The notes beneath the pieces are model-generated. The model had not been told where the DNA came from and did no database searches. It was given only the letters and a program-made list of their open reading frames with translations. Positions 44,070 through 52,835 of a DNA stretch of 64,000 bases are shown here, piece after piece. How positions within the stretch are numbered: position 1 is the stretch's first letter; every line of letters begins with the position of its first letter. The stretch lies in the NCBI RefSeq assembly GCF_041821045.1, contig NZ_JBGUAW010000001.1:248001-312000 (forward strand), read 5' to 3'. The translations under genes and the position numbers were made by a program. The DNA comes from Thiohalorhabdus sp. Cl-TMA. Its GTDB lineage: Bacteria > Pseudomonadota > Gammaproteobacteria > Thiohalorhabdales > Thiohalorhabdaceae.

Positions 44070-44270
44070 ATGCACGGAGCCGCCATCCCCGTGGGCAATC
44101 TCTGGATCTGGCTCGCCTCGGCGGCCTTCGCCGCCCTCCTGGCCTGGCTGGCCGCCCGCCGGGGCGGGAACCCCGTCCTGTGGGGCGGCTTGGGCTTCTT
44201 CTTCGGGCCGCTCGCCCTGCCCTTCGTCTTCCTGGCCACCGGACGGGGCCGGCGCCCCGGCAAGGGCTAA
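44070..44270 (+). CDS. Small two-helix membrane protein
   Basis: A 66-residue frame with two membrane helices (NLWIWLASAAFAALLAWLAA and LWGGLGFFFGPLALPFVFLA) joined by a basic turn, and a basic C-terminus. GGAGGAAGG lies upstream but about 11 bases from the ATG. It is antisense to the surrounding minus-strand genes and overlaps the end of the BPSS1780 paralog by 4 bases. The composition is protein-like and resembles small hypothetical membrane proteins of many genomes. No function can be assigned. Confidence 0.5.
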   Translation: MHGAAIPVGNLWIWLASAAFAALLAWLAARRGGNPVLWGGLGFFFGPLALPFVFLATGRGRRPGKG

Positions 44271-44995
44271 TCGGCCGGCGCGGGCTCGGGGAAGATCTCC
44301 CGGTATCCCTGATAGGCAGCGGCCGCCCCCACCGGCAGGAGCACGAGGAAGCCGAGGCCAACGGGAATCATGGCAATGAATCCCAGGATCAGATAGAGCA
44401 CCAGGAACAGCAGCACCGGGGCGAGATTCCGGATGCTGGCCATGAAGCTCTGGCGCATGGCCGTTGCCGGGTCCATATCCTGGAAGGTTACCAGGGGGAT
44501 GGCGAAGAGTAGCGCGAAAGTCACCAGCAGGGCCACCAGGACGGCGCCGATGATCCCGCCCAGCGAGGCGGAGGCCGCCGGCATGGCACCCCCGGTCTGC
44601 GGAGTGCCGGTGCCCGCGCCGCCCGGGGCGATCTCGCCGGTGCTGGTGTAGACCAGGATCAGGCCGGCCAGCAGGGTCCCGGCCAGGGCCACCGCGCCCA
44701 GAACCAGGAGCGGCCCGCGGGTGTCCCCGTTGGACAGGCCTCGGAACAGCATGCCCGCGCGCACCTCCTCCGCGCCCCGGGCCGCCCGCGCCATGACCAG
44801 GAAGCCCGCCAGCAGCCCGGGACCGATCATGGCCCCGACGATGGGGCCCAGCAGGGGGAGGAAGTTCAGGACCAGCATGATGAGCAGGTAGCCCACGGCG
44901 GCCAGCACCCAGGAGCCCATCGCCTCCCGGAAGGCGGACCACCCTTCGGCGTACCAGCCGAATCCCCGGCTCGCTGCAACGCGGTTAATCGCCAT
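44267..44995 (-). CDS. BPSS1780-family integral membrane protein, second copy
   Basis: A 242-residue paralog of the protein encoded at 41483-42205. Both begin with an amphipathic stretch (FGWYAEGWSAFREAMGSWVL here), share the LNFLPLLGPIVGAMIGPGLLAGF region, RNLAPVLLFLVLYLILGFIA and the ending YQGYREIFPEP. About six membrane helices. The ATG at 44995 follows GGGAGG. The two copies bracket the DnaA-box elements and the isoaspartyl peptidase, so the segment may have arisen by duplication. Function unknown. Confidence 0.72.
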   Translation of the reverse strand: MAINRVAASRGFGWYAEGWSAFREAMGSWVLAAVGYLLIMLVLNFLPLLGPIVGAMIGPGLLAGFLVMARAARGAEEVRAGMLFRGLSNGDTRGPLLVLGAVALAGTLLAGLILVYTSTGEIAPGGAGTGTPQTGGAMPAASASLGGIIGAVLVALLVTFALLFAIPLVTFQDMDPATAMRQSFMASIRNLAPVLLFLVLYLILGFIAMIPVGLGFLVLLPVGAAAAYQGYREIFPEPAPAD

Positions 44996-45185
44996 GACGC
45001 CTCCCTTTCGTCCTCGCTCCCGGGGCGGGGCGAGGGACTGAATTGCGGGGGCGTGTCCGAGCCCCCTACTGGCAACGTACGGTCCGGCGCAATGCGGCGT
45101 CAATTGACCCGGCCGGCGATGTCCGGGAAGCCCCTTTTCTGTACAATCCGGAGCCCGTTCCGTCCGGGCTCTCGGGGGCACCTTC

Positions 45186-46436
45186 TTGGAATATCTGCAC
45201 TTCGTCCGCGGCCATGCCCGCTTCCTCGCCTTCGGCCTGGTGGCCGTGGCCCTGTCCGGATTCGGACAGACCTACTTCATCTCCCTGTTCGGCGGACAGA
45301 TCCGCGCGGCCTATGCCCTGAGCCACGGGGACTTCGGCCTGCTGTACTCGGCGGCTACGCTGGGAAGCGGGGTGCTCCTTCTGTGGGCGGGCCAGCAGCT
45401 GGATCGCCTGGATCTGCGAGTGTTCGCGGTGCTCGTGGTGCTGGGCGTCGCCTCGGGGAGCCTGCTCATGGCGGCGGCGGGCTCGGTGGCGGCCGTCGGC
45501 GGGGCCATGTTCCTGCTCCGGTTCGCCGGACAGGGGCTCATGACCCACATGGCCTTCACCACCATGGGCCGCTATTTCGAGGCGGGACGGGGCAAGGCGG
45601 TGAGCATTGCCGGCATGGGGCTGCCCCTGGGCGAGGCGGTACTGCCCTCCGCGGCGGTGGCCGTGACCGCCGCCCTGGGCTGGCGGGGCACCTGGAGCCT
45701 CGCGGCCGTCCTGCTGGCCGGCGGCGCCCTGCCCCTGCTCCTGTGGCTGCTGCGCGGCCACGGCACGCGCCGCAGTGCCCTGGAGGAACGGCAGGCGGGC
45801 CGGGACGGCGGCGGGGAGCCGGAGCGCGCCCAGTGGACCCGGGGGCAGGTGCTGCGCGATCCACGCTTCTATCTGATCCTGCCGGCGGTGCTGGCGGCGC
45901 CCTTCATCGTTACCGCGCTGTTCTTCCACCAGGTCCACCTGGCCGCGGCCAAGGGCTGGACCCTGGCCTGGCTGGCCACAAGCTTCGTGGGCTTCGCCGC
46001 CACCCACGTGCTCGGGCTGCTGTTCTTCGGGCCCGTGGTGGATCGTTTCGGTGCCCGTCGCCTGCTTCCTGTGTTCCTGCTGCCCATGGCCGTCGGGCTG
46101 GGGGTGCTGGCGGGCTTCGATCACTTCGCCGCGGCCCCCGTCTACCTGACCCTCACCGGGTTATCCATGGGCGCTACGGGCACCTTGCTTGGCGCCCTGT
46201 GGCCGGAGCTCTACGGCGTGGCCCATCTGGGCGCCATCCGGGCGGTGGTGCAGTCGGCCATGGTGCTGTCCACCGCCGCCTCGCCCGCCGCCGTGGGGGT
46301 GCTGATCGACGCGGGGGTCAGCATGGAGGCGGTGGCCCTGCTGCTGCTCGCCTATATCGCCGGCGCCCTGCTCCTGGCCCTGCTCGGACTGCGGCTGGGC
46401 GACAGCCGCGCGGCCCGGGCCCGGGCGGGCCCGTAG
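45186..46436 (+). CDS. Major facilitator superfamily transporter
   Basis: A 416-residue protein with about 12 membrane helices in two halves separated by a charged loop (residues ~195-225). LWAGQQLDRLDLRV near residue 75 and FFGPVVDRFGARRLLPV near 285 are the loop 2-3 type MFS motifs in each half. The substrate is unknown; the layout resembles the oxalate/formate-antiporter-like and NarK-like groups. The start appears to be TTG at 45186 because no ATG occurs before the first helix. It diverges from the BPSS1780 paralog and converges on nhaA. Confidence 0.82.
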   Translation: MEYLHFVRGHARFLAFGLVAVALSGFGQTYFISLFGGQIRAAYALSHGDFGLLYSAATLGSGVLLLWAGQQLDRLDLRVFAVLVVLGVASGSLLMAAAGSVAAVGGAMFLLRFAGQGLMTHMAFTTMGRYFEAGRGKAVSIAGMGLPLGEAVLPSAAVAVTAALGWRGTWSLAAVLLAGGALPLLLWLLRGHGTRRSALEERQAGRDGGGEPERAQWTRGQVLRDPRFYLILPAVLAAPFIVTALFFHQVHLAAAKGWTLAWLATSFVGFAATHVLGLLFFGPVVDRFGARRLLPVFLLPMAVGLGVLAGFDHFAAAPVYLTLTGLSMGATGTLLGALWPELYGVAHLGAIRAVVQSAMVLSTAASPAAVGVLIDAGVSMEAVALLLLAYIAGALLLALLGLRLGDSRAARARAGP

Positions 46437-46444
46437 GCCGGCGG

Positions 46445-47800
46445 TCAGGCCGGTCGAGGGCGTCCGGGCACCAGGGCGAGCCACAGCAGCCCGCCCAGGC
46501 CCGCCACCAGGGAGGCGGCCAGGATGCCGGTCTTGGCGAGGACGATGGTCTCCTCCATGCCCGCGAAGCCCAGATTGGCGATGAAGATGGACATGGTGAA
46601 GCCGATCCCGCCGAGCAGGCCCACGCCGATGATGTGGGCCGGTCCGGTGCCCGTGGGCAGCTGACCGATGCCCAGCCGGGCGGCCAGCAGGGCGCTGCCG
46701 GCGATGCCGACGGTCTTGCCCAGCACCAGGCCCAGGATGATGCCCAGGGTCACCGGCTGGGTGAGTACCGTGCCCAACTGCTCCGGATGGAGGGGGACGC
46801 CGGCGTTGGCGAAGGCGAAGATCGGAATCACCAGCAGTGCCACGGGCAGGTGGAAGAGGTGCTCCAGGCGCTGCAGGGGGGTTTCCACCTTGTGGACGCC
46901 GTTTTCCAGGGTCTGGACCAGGGCGCGCTGGTCGGGGTTGTGGATCAGGCTGTAACCGGGGCTCGTCTTGCGATCGAAGCGGTCCATGAGCTCGCGTACC
47001 AGCTTGCTGAAGGTGCGGGGGTCGAACTTGGGACGCGCCGGAATGGTCCAGGCGGTGAGGATGCCCGCCAGGGTGGCGTGGACGCCGGATTCCAGCATGG
47101 CCAGCCACAGCAGCCCGCCCACGAGGAAATAGGGCAGCGGCCGGCGGATGCCGAACAGGTTGAAGGCCACCAGCACGGCCAGCCACAGCGCCGCCCAGCC
47201 CAGGGCGCCGAGGACAATGTTCTCGGTGTAGAACAGGGCGATCACCACCACCGCGCCCAGGTCGTCGACGATGGCCAGGGCCACCAGGAAGGTGAACAGC
47301 GCCTTGGGGATGCGGGAGCCCAGCAGGACCATCACCCCCACGGCGAAGGCGATGTCCGTGGCCATGGGGATCGCCCAGCCCGCGGCCATGGGTCCCGAGG
47401 GGTTGAGGGCGACGTACAGCGCCGCCGGCACCACCATGCCGCCGATGGCCGCCACGATGGGCAGGGCGGCCTGGCGCAGGGAGGCGAGCTCGCCCACCAG
47501 GATCTCGCGCTTGATCTCCAGCCCCACCACGAAGAAGAACAGGGCCATGAGGCCATCGTTGATCCAGTGGTGCAGGGTGTGGTCCAGAACCCACGGTCCC
47601 AGGCTGATGGCGATATGGGTGTGCAGCAGCTCCTGGTAGAAATGGGCCACCACGCTGTTGGCGGCCACCAGCGCCAGCAGGGTGGTGGCGATGAGCAGCA
47701 GGCCGCTCGTGGTCTGTTGGTGTATGAACTCCTCGAACGGGGTGGCGATGCGCTCGAAGGTGGGCTCGAGCGGGGCCTGGAAATCCCCCTCTCTATTCAT
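46445..47800 (-). CDS. nhaA: Na+/H+ antiporter NhaA
   Basis: A 451-residue antiporter with about 12 membrane helices exporting sodium in exchange for protons, important in salt and alkaline stress. The ion-binding aspartate pair is in VALAIVDDLGAVVVIALF near residue 185; WINDGLMALFFFVVGLEIKRE near 80 and PMATDIAFAVGVM near 145 are family hallmarks. It is longer than E. coli NhaA (388) owing to an extended loop in the middle (RPKFDPRTFSK...). It diverges from the CpdA-like gene. Confidence 0.94.
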   Translation of the reverse strand: MNREGDFQAPLEPTFERIATPFEEFIHQQTTSGLLLIATTLLALVAANSVVAHFYQELLHTHIAISLGPWVLDHTLHHWINDGLMALFFFVVGLEIKREILVGELASLRQAALPIVAAIGGMVVPAALYVALNPSGPMAAGWAIPMATDIAFAVGVMVLLGSRIPKALFTFLVALAIVDDLGAVVVIALFYTENIVLGALGWAALWLAVLVAFNLFGIRRPLPYFLVGGLLWLAMLESGVHATLAGILTAWTIPARPKFDPRTFSKLVRELMDRFDRKTSPGYSLIHNPDQRALVQTLENGVHKVETPLQRLEHLFHLPVALLVIPIFAFANAGVPLHPEQLGTVLTQPVTLGIILGLVLGKTVGIAGSALLAARLGIGQLPTGTGPAHIIGVGLLGGIGFTMSIFIANLGFAGMEETIVLAKTGILAASLVAGLGGLLWLALVPGRPRPA

Positions 47801-47918
47801 CTCGGCTCCTGGGAGTATTCAAAAGGACGCATTGTTTAGCAGGCCGCCGAAGCCTATGCAACCCGGAAATAAGTAATTCAAATAAGGAATAAGTAGCCGG
47901 CCCTAGCGGGGGAGCCCC

Positions 47919-48671
47919 ATGACAAAGATCGTCCAGATCACGGATACGCACCTCTTCGCCGAGGCGCACGGCCGCCTCGGGGAGGTGGACGTGGACGCGT
48001 CGCTGACCGCCGTGCTTGCCGCCGTACGGCGCGACCACGGCGACGCCGAGCTGGTCCTGGCCAGCGGGGATCTGGCCCAAGAGGAGGTGGCGGCCAGCTA
48101 CACGCGCCTGGACGAGCACCTGGCCGCCCTGCCCGCCCCGGTCTACTGCCTGCCGGGCAACCACGAGGACAAGGCGCTCCTCGCCGAGCAGTGCGCGCGG
48201 GGGCGGCTGCGGTGCGACCGCCGGATCCTGGTGCCGGGATGGCAGCTCGTGCTGCTGGATTCCGCACGGCCGCCGGAGCCGGGCGGACATCTCGAGGCGG
48301 AGGAGCTGACCTTCCTGGAGGCCTGCCTGGCGGAGCACCCGGACCGCGCTGCCCTGGTGGTGCTCCACCACCCGCCGGTCTCCGTGAACAGCCCCTGGAT
48401 GGACGCCATGCGGGTGGACAACGCGCCAGCGCTGCTGGAGGTGCTCGACCGTCATCCGGCGGTGCGGGCGGTGGTCTTCGGCCATGTGCACCAGCAATTC
48501 GAGACCGTCCGCAACGGCGTGCGCTACCTGGCCAGCCCCTCCACCTGCCTGCAGTTCAGACCCGGAGCCGCGGTATCCAGCTACGACGACCGGCCGCCCG
48601 GCTTCCGCTGGCTCCGTCTGGGCGCGGACGGCGGTCTGGAAACCGCGGTGGAGCGCGTGGCCATGGGCTAG
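47919..48671 (+). CDS. Metallophosphoesterase, CpdA-like (3',5'-cyclic AMP phosphodiesterase)
   Basis: A 250-residue calcineurin-like phosphoesterase. The metal motifs are QITDTHL (residue 6), SGDLAQE (near 49), PGNHED (near 78), LHHPP (near 148) and FGHVHQQFE (near 187), the order seen in CpdA, which degrades cAMP. The ATG at 47919 follows a GGGGGAG site. It is divergent from nhaA. Several CpdA-like enzymes act on other phosphodiesters, so cAMP specificity is likely but not certain. Confidence 0.85.
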   Translation: MTKIVQITDTHLFAEAHGRLGEVDVDASLTAVLAAVRRDHGDAELVLASGDLAQEEVAASYTRLDEHLAALPAPVYCLPGNHEDKALLAEQCARGRLRCDRRILVPGWQLVLLDSARPPEPGGHLEAEELTFLEACLAEHPDRAALVVLHHPPVSVNSPWMDAMRVDNAPALLEVLDRHPAVRAVVFGHVHQQFETVRNGVRYLASPSTCLQFRPGAAVSSYDDRPPGFRWLRLGADGGLETAVERVAMG

Positions 48672-48781
48672 TGGGCCAATATCCCGGTCACCGCGGCAAA
48701 AATGTCCAAAGGGGGTCGACCCCGCCCACCGGAAATGGCTAGTCTATTGGCCCCCGAATCCACCACAAAGCGGAGACGCAA

Positions 48782-48970
48782 ATGACCACGGAGGCTCCCC
48801 AGCAGCCCAAGGCGTTCTGTCAGTTCCCGGTTCAGCTCGTGATCGAGGCGATCCTCATGGTGATCGCGGCCAACGTGCCTTTCGGCCTCGCAACGGTCGT
48901 GGTGCTGGCGGCCATCGCCCTGCCATTCTACTGCTTCGCCCAGTCCGAGCCCCCGCAGCAGTCCGCCTGA
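48782..48970 (+). CDS. Small one- or two-helix membrane protein
   Basis: A 62-residue protein with a hydrophobic core (LVIEAILMVIAANVPFGLATVVVLAAIALPFYCFA) flanked by hydrophilic ends. GCGGAGACGC precedes the ATG with fair spacing. It lies 110 bases after the CpdA-like gene and is convergent with the PAS-EAL gene. Not recognised; no function assigned. Confidence 0.5.
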   Translation: MTTEAPQQPKAFCQFPVQLVIEAILMVIAANVPFGLATVVVLAAIALPFYCFAQSEPPQQSA

Positions 48971-48979
48971 GGCCGCCCT

Positions 48980-51025
48980 TCAGAACGCCCCGCCCGGAGG
49001 CGCCGCCCCGGCCAGTGCCGGGATGGCCTCCGGTGGCCTGGGCCGCTCCAGGCCGAAGCCCTGCCCCCGCTCACAGGCCAGCGACTGCAGAAACTGCAGC
49101 TGCGCGTTGGACTCGATCCCCTCCGCCACCACCGCCATGCCCAGGCTCTGGGCCAGCTCGATAACCCCCCGGATCAGGCCCGGGCTGCGTGCCAGGTTGC
49201 GTTCCAGGCCGTCGGTCAGCGAGCGGTCCAGCTTGAGCACGTCGATGGGGAAGTCCTGGAGATAGCTCAGGGCGCTGTAGCCGGTGCCGAAGTCGTCCAG
49301 GGCCATGGTGATCCCCATGCCGCGCAGGACCTGCAGGTTGCGGAGCACGTCCGGCGGGTTCTCGATCAGCAGGCTCTCGGTGACCTCCAGCTCCAGCCGC
49401 TCCTCGGCCATGCCGGTCTCCTCCAGGATCTGCTGGATGCGGGCCAGAAGCCGGGGGTGGCGGAACTGCTCGGGGGAGAGGTTCACCGCCAGGTCCACCC
49501 CGGTCAGGCCCTCCTGCCGCCACCGGGCCATCTGCGCGCAGGCGGTGCGCAGCACCCAGTCGCCGACCGGATGGATCAGGCCGGTGTCCTCCAGCAGCGG
49601 GATGAACTCCGCGGGAGAGACCGGCCCCAGACGGGGGTGCCGCCAGCGCAGCAGGGTCTCTACGCCCACCAGAACGCCGTCGCTCAGCCGGTACTGAGGC
49701 TGGTAGCACAGGTGGAGCTGGTCCTGCTCCAGGGCCCGGTGGAGCTCCACCTCCAGGGCATGGCGATGTTGGGCCTGCTCGTCCCGCTCCGGTGAGAAGA
49801 ATACCGGCCCCCGGACGCGCTCGCTGCGGGCCCGGCCCAGGGCGGTCTCGGCCCGGCTGAGCACCGAGGCGGCGTCGTCGCCGTCCTCCGGATAGACCCC
49901 CACCCCGCACCAGGCTCCCAGGAAGAACTCCTGGTCGGCCACTTCCAGGGGCTCCTCGAGCCGACCCAGCAGGCGCTGGGTGATGCGGCAGGCCCAGCGG
50001 CTGCTGTGCAGTCCCTCGAGCAGCAGCAGGTAACGGTCCGAGCCCACCCGGGCGGCGGTGTCGCTCTCGCTCAGACCCTCCTGGAGCCGCTCGCCCACTG
50101 CCTTCAGCACCTCGTCGCCTATCGCGTGGCCGAGGCTCTGGTTGATGTCGCGGAACTGCCGCAGGTCCACGAGCACCAGGGCCACCGCCTGTTGGTCGTG
50201 ACGGGCCCGAATGATGGCCCGGTCGGCCCGGTTGAGGAGCAGGTCGCGGTTGGCCAGCCCGGTAAGCGGGTCGTGGAAGGCCATCCGCTGCAGGCGCTCC
50301 TCCAGCGCCAGCCGCCGGGTGATGTCGCGGGCGGTGGCCACGAAGCGGCTGATGCTGCCGTCCGGCTCCAGAACAGGGGTGATGGTCTCGTCCAGGTAGA
50401 CCAGCTCGCCCCACCGGGTGCGGTTGGTGAAGACGTCGCGGAAAGCGCGCCCGGCCTCCAGGGCAGTGCTCAGCCGCCGGTAGAAGGCGTCGTCCTCGTA
50501 ATCGGCTCCGAGTATCTCCGCGTTGGGCTGGCCCACCGCCTCGGAGGCGGTGTAGCCGGTAACCCGCTCGAAGGCAGGGTTCACGTACTCGATGCGCCCC
50601 CGCCGGTCGGTGATCCAGACCATATCGCCCAGCTGCTCCAGGGCCTGGCCGAGGAGCCGGTGGCGGCCCTCGGCATGGTCCGCGGGGGCGGCCGGCGGGG
50701 ACAGCAGCAGGGCGGTCAGCCCGTCCCGGATCAGCCCCGTCAGGGTGATCAGGAAGGGGCGGCCGGTGCGGCTCTGGGCGCGCAGGGTCAGGGGCAGGTC
50801 CGGCTCCGGGGCCGATTCCTCGCCGTCCAGCCCGAGGATCTCGGGGGCCACCGGCAGCAGCAGCTCCAGGGGCTGGCCTGCCGCCTCCTCCGGCTGCCAG
50901 CCGAAGCACCGTCCCGCGGCGGGATTGATGGCCTGGATCCGGCCCGCGGGATCCACGGTCACCACCGGATCCGGAAGACGCTCCACCAGCGCGCCGGCCA
51001 GCTGGATCGGTAGTCGGGTCGACAT
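48980..51025 (-). CDS. PAS-PAS-GGDEF(degenerate)-EAL c-di-GMP phosphodiesterase
   Basis: A 681-residue cytoplasmic protein. Two PAS domains (residues ~10-100 and ~125-245, the second with FERVTGYTASEAVGQPNAEI) precede a GGDEF domain whose signature is GSDRY and whose metal site is altered (LVDLRQFRDIN), so it should not make c-di-GMP. The EAL domain keeps its catalytic set: ETLLRW in place of EAL, NLSPEQF, LEVTES, DDFGTGYS, KLDRS and AEGIES, so hydrolysis of c-di-GMP is expected. Its ATG lies 3 bases after the stop of the haem chemoreceptor, making a receptor-phosphodiesterase pair. Confidence 0.88.
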   Translation of the reverse strand: MSTRLPIQLAGALVERLPDPVVTVDPAGRIQAINPAAGRCFGWQPEEAAGQPLELLLPVAPEILGLDGEESAPEPDLPLTLRAQSRTGRPFLITLTGLIRDGLTALLLSPPAAPADHAEGRHRLLGQALEQLGDMVWITDRRGRIEYVNPAFERVTGYTASEAVGQPNAEILGADYEDDAFYRRLSTALEAGRAFRDVFTNRTRWGELVYLDETITPVLEPDGSISRFVATARDITRRLALEERLQRMAFHDPLTGLANRDLLLNRADRAIIRARHDQQAVALVLVDLRQFRDINQSLGHAIGDEVLKAVGERLQEGLSESDTAARVGSDRYLLLLEGLHSSRWACRITQRLLGRLEEPLEVADQEFFLGAWCGVGVYPEDGDDAASVLSRAETALGRARSERVRGPVFFSPERDEQAQHRHALEVELHRALEQDQLHLCYQPQYRLSDGVLVGVETLLRWRHPRLGPVSPAEFIPLLEDTGLIHPVGDWVLRTACAQMARWRQEGLTGVDLAVNLSPEQFRHPRLLARIQQILEETGMAEERLELEVTESLLIENPPDVLRNLQVLRGMGITMALDDFGTGYSALSYLQDFPIDVLKLDRSLTDGLERNLARSPGLIRGVIELAQSLGMAVVAEGIESNAQLQFLQSLACERGQGFGLERPRPPEAIPALAGAAPPGGAF

Positions 51026-51028
51026 GGA

Positions 51029-52690
51029 CTACTCCAGCCGAAACTTGTTGAGGTCGCCGTCCAGGCCGCTGGCCAGCTCCTCCAGCTCCCGGGCCGCGGA
51101 TTCGAGCTGGGAAACGCTTCCGGCCACCTGGTCCACGTTCCCGGAGATATCGCCCATGTTGTCGGTGGTCTCGCCCATGGTGGCGGCGAGCTCCTCGGCG
51201 GCGGTGGCGATCTGGTTGGCGTTGCCCTCCGTGCTCTGGATCTGCTCCATCACCCCCTGCATCTGCTCGGTGACGTGGCTCATGGCCGATACCGAGGAAT
51301 CCGACTGGCTGCGCAGCTCGGAGACGATGTCGCTCACCTGCTCCGTGGCCTGGGAGGTCTGCTCGGCGAGCTTGCGCACCTCGTCGGCCACCACGGCGAA
51401 GCCCTTGCCGTGCTCGCCGGCGTTGGCCGCCTCGATGGCGGCGTTGAGGGCCAGCAGGTCGGTCTGCTTGGCGATGCTCTGGATGGTCTCCATGATCTGG
51501 TCCACCCGCTTGCTGGACTCCTGCAGCTGGCCGATGCGGTCTGAGGCCTGCTCCACCGATTCCATGCCGCTGCGGGTCTGCTCGGTGCTGGCCGAGGCCG
51601 ACTGCGAGACCTCCTGGATGTTGTTGGCAACGTCCTGCACCACCTGATTGACCTCCTGGGCGGAGCTGCTCACGTCATCGACCCGCTGGTTGGCGGCGGA
51701 AGCGCTGCTGGCCAGCTCGTCGGCGGTGGCGGACAGCTCCTGGTTGGCGGAGGCCAGCTGCGAGCTGCGGTCGCGCCAGTCCTGGAGGATGCCCCCCAAG
51801 GAATCGGTAAAGTGGTTGAAGCCGTGGCCCAGGGCGCGAACCTCCGCCAGGCCCTTCTCCGGCAGCCGGTGGGTCAGGTCCCAGTCGTCGGTGACGTGGC
51901 GCAGTCCTTCCACTACCTGGTTCACCGGCTGCGAGACGGTGCGGCGCAGGGACCACGCCAGTACGCCCAGCCCCAGCACCAGCAGCAGCACCGAGACCCC
52001 TGCCCCGCGCCACATACTGGCCGCTGCCTGGGCGTCCGCCTTGTCGAGGGGAATGATCACCTCGAAGGCGCCGTGCAGGTCGCCCACCTCCTTGTCTTCC
52101 ATCCTGTGACCGGTGATGTCCGTGCCGTCGGAGTTGCCCCATAGCTCTTCGGAGCGCGCTGGGTCGCCGTGGCAGTTCATGCAGACCTCGCCCAGGCGAA
52201 CGGGGCGGAAGTAGCGTACGGCGTTGGCGGACTTGTCCACGAAGGAATACTCCTCGGCACCCGGGTTGTCCCGGAAGTGGCGGAGCGCCCGCATCTCGGT
52301 CGACGTGGCCTTGTGGTCGGAGTCCCGGGGGTTCTCGCGGATGGGCCGGAACTCGAAGCCGGCTTCCTCGGCCTTGGCCTGGGCGGCGCGCCAGGCGGTT
52401 ACCACCGGCACCGCCGACAGCACCTTCTCCATGCCGGCTTCCTGGCTGGGCGCCTCGGCCATCCAGCGGCGCAGGCGCTCGGTGGAGAACAGGCCTTGCG
52501 CCCATTTCTCCGCGACCTGGTTGCGGGTGGCCTCCGCCATGAGCACCAGGGCCCGCGCCTCGGTGGTGGCGGCCTCTTCCGCCTTGCGGTACTGGTCGGC
52601 GCTGTAGAGGGCGAACAGGACGGCGATGATAATAGCGAAGATGGCGCCGCCGGTGAGGCTGGCGCGGATGGCGATGGTGTTCCAGCGCAT
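51029..52690 (-). CDS. Methyl-accepting chemotaxis protein with periplasmic c-type haem (DUF3365/Tll0287-like)
   Basis: A 553-residue receptor. One N-terminal membrane helix ([20 protein letters not shown]) leads to a ~200-residue periplasmic domain with a single haem motif CMNCHGDP near residue 170, after [12 protein letters not shown], the pattern of Tll0287-type (DUF3365) sensors. A second helix ([20 protein letters not shown]) leads to HAMP (~240-295), then a signalling domain with tip [20 protein letters not shown] and no pentapeptide. It should sense redox state, oxygen or a haem ligand. The ATG at 52690 was chosen because the upstream Pro-rich stretch is not receptor-like. It is cotranscribed with the PAS-EAL phosphodiesterase. 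Confidence 0.9.
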   Translation of the reverse strand: MRWNTIAIRASLTGGAIFAIIIAVLFALYSADQYRKAEEAATTEARALVLMAEATRNQVAEKWAQGLFSTERLRRWMAEAPSQEAGMEKVLSAVPVVTAWRAAQAKAEEAGFEFRPIRENPRDSDHKATSTEMRALRHFRDNPGAEEYSFVDKSANAVRYFRPVRLGEVCMNCHGDPARSEELWGNSDGTDITGHRMEDKEVGDLHGAFEVIIPLDKADAQAAASMWRGAGVSVLLLVLGLGVLAWSLRRTVSQPVNQVVEGLRHVTDDWDLTHRLPEKGLAEVRALGHGFNHFTDSLGGILQDWRDRSSQLASANQELSATADELASSASAANQRVDDVSSSAQEVNQVVQDVANNIQEVSQSASASTEQTRSGMESVEQASDRIGQLQESSKRVDQIMETIQSIAKQTDLLALNAAIEAANAGEHGKGFAVVADEVRKLAEQTSQATEQVSDIVSELRSQSDSSVSAMSHVTEQMQGVMEQIQSTEGNANQIATAAEELAATMGETTDNMGDISGNVDQVAGSVSQLESAARELEELASGLDGDLNKFRLE

Positions 52691-52835
52691 GGTGATGGCT
52701 CCCGCAGTGCTCGAAGGCCCCCTTTCTGCAGGCGGGATATTATCCGGAGGGGGCACGGTCGGGAAGGACGGAGTGACGGACGGCGGCCGGACGAATGTCA
52801 GCGGTGTCCGGCGCGGATGAGCGGCGGCGGGGGGA

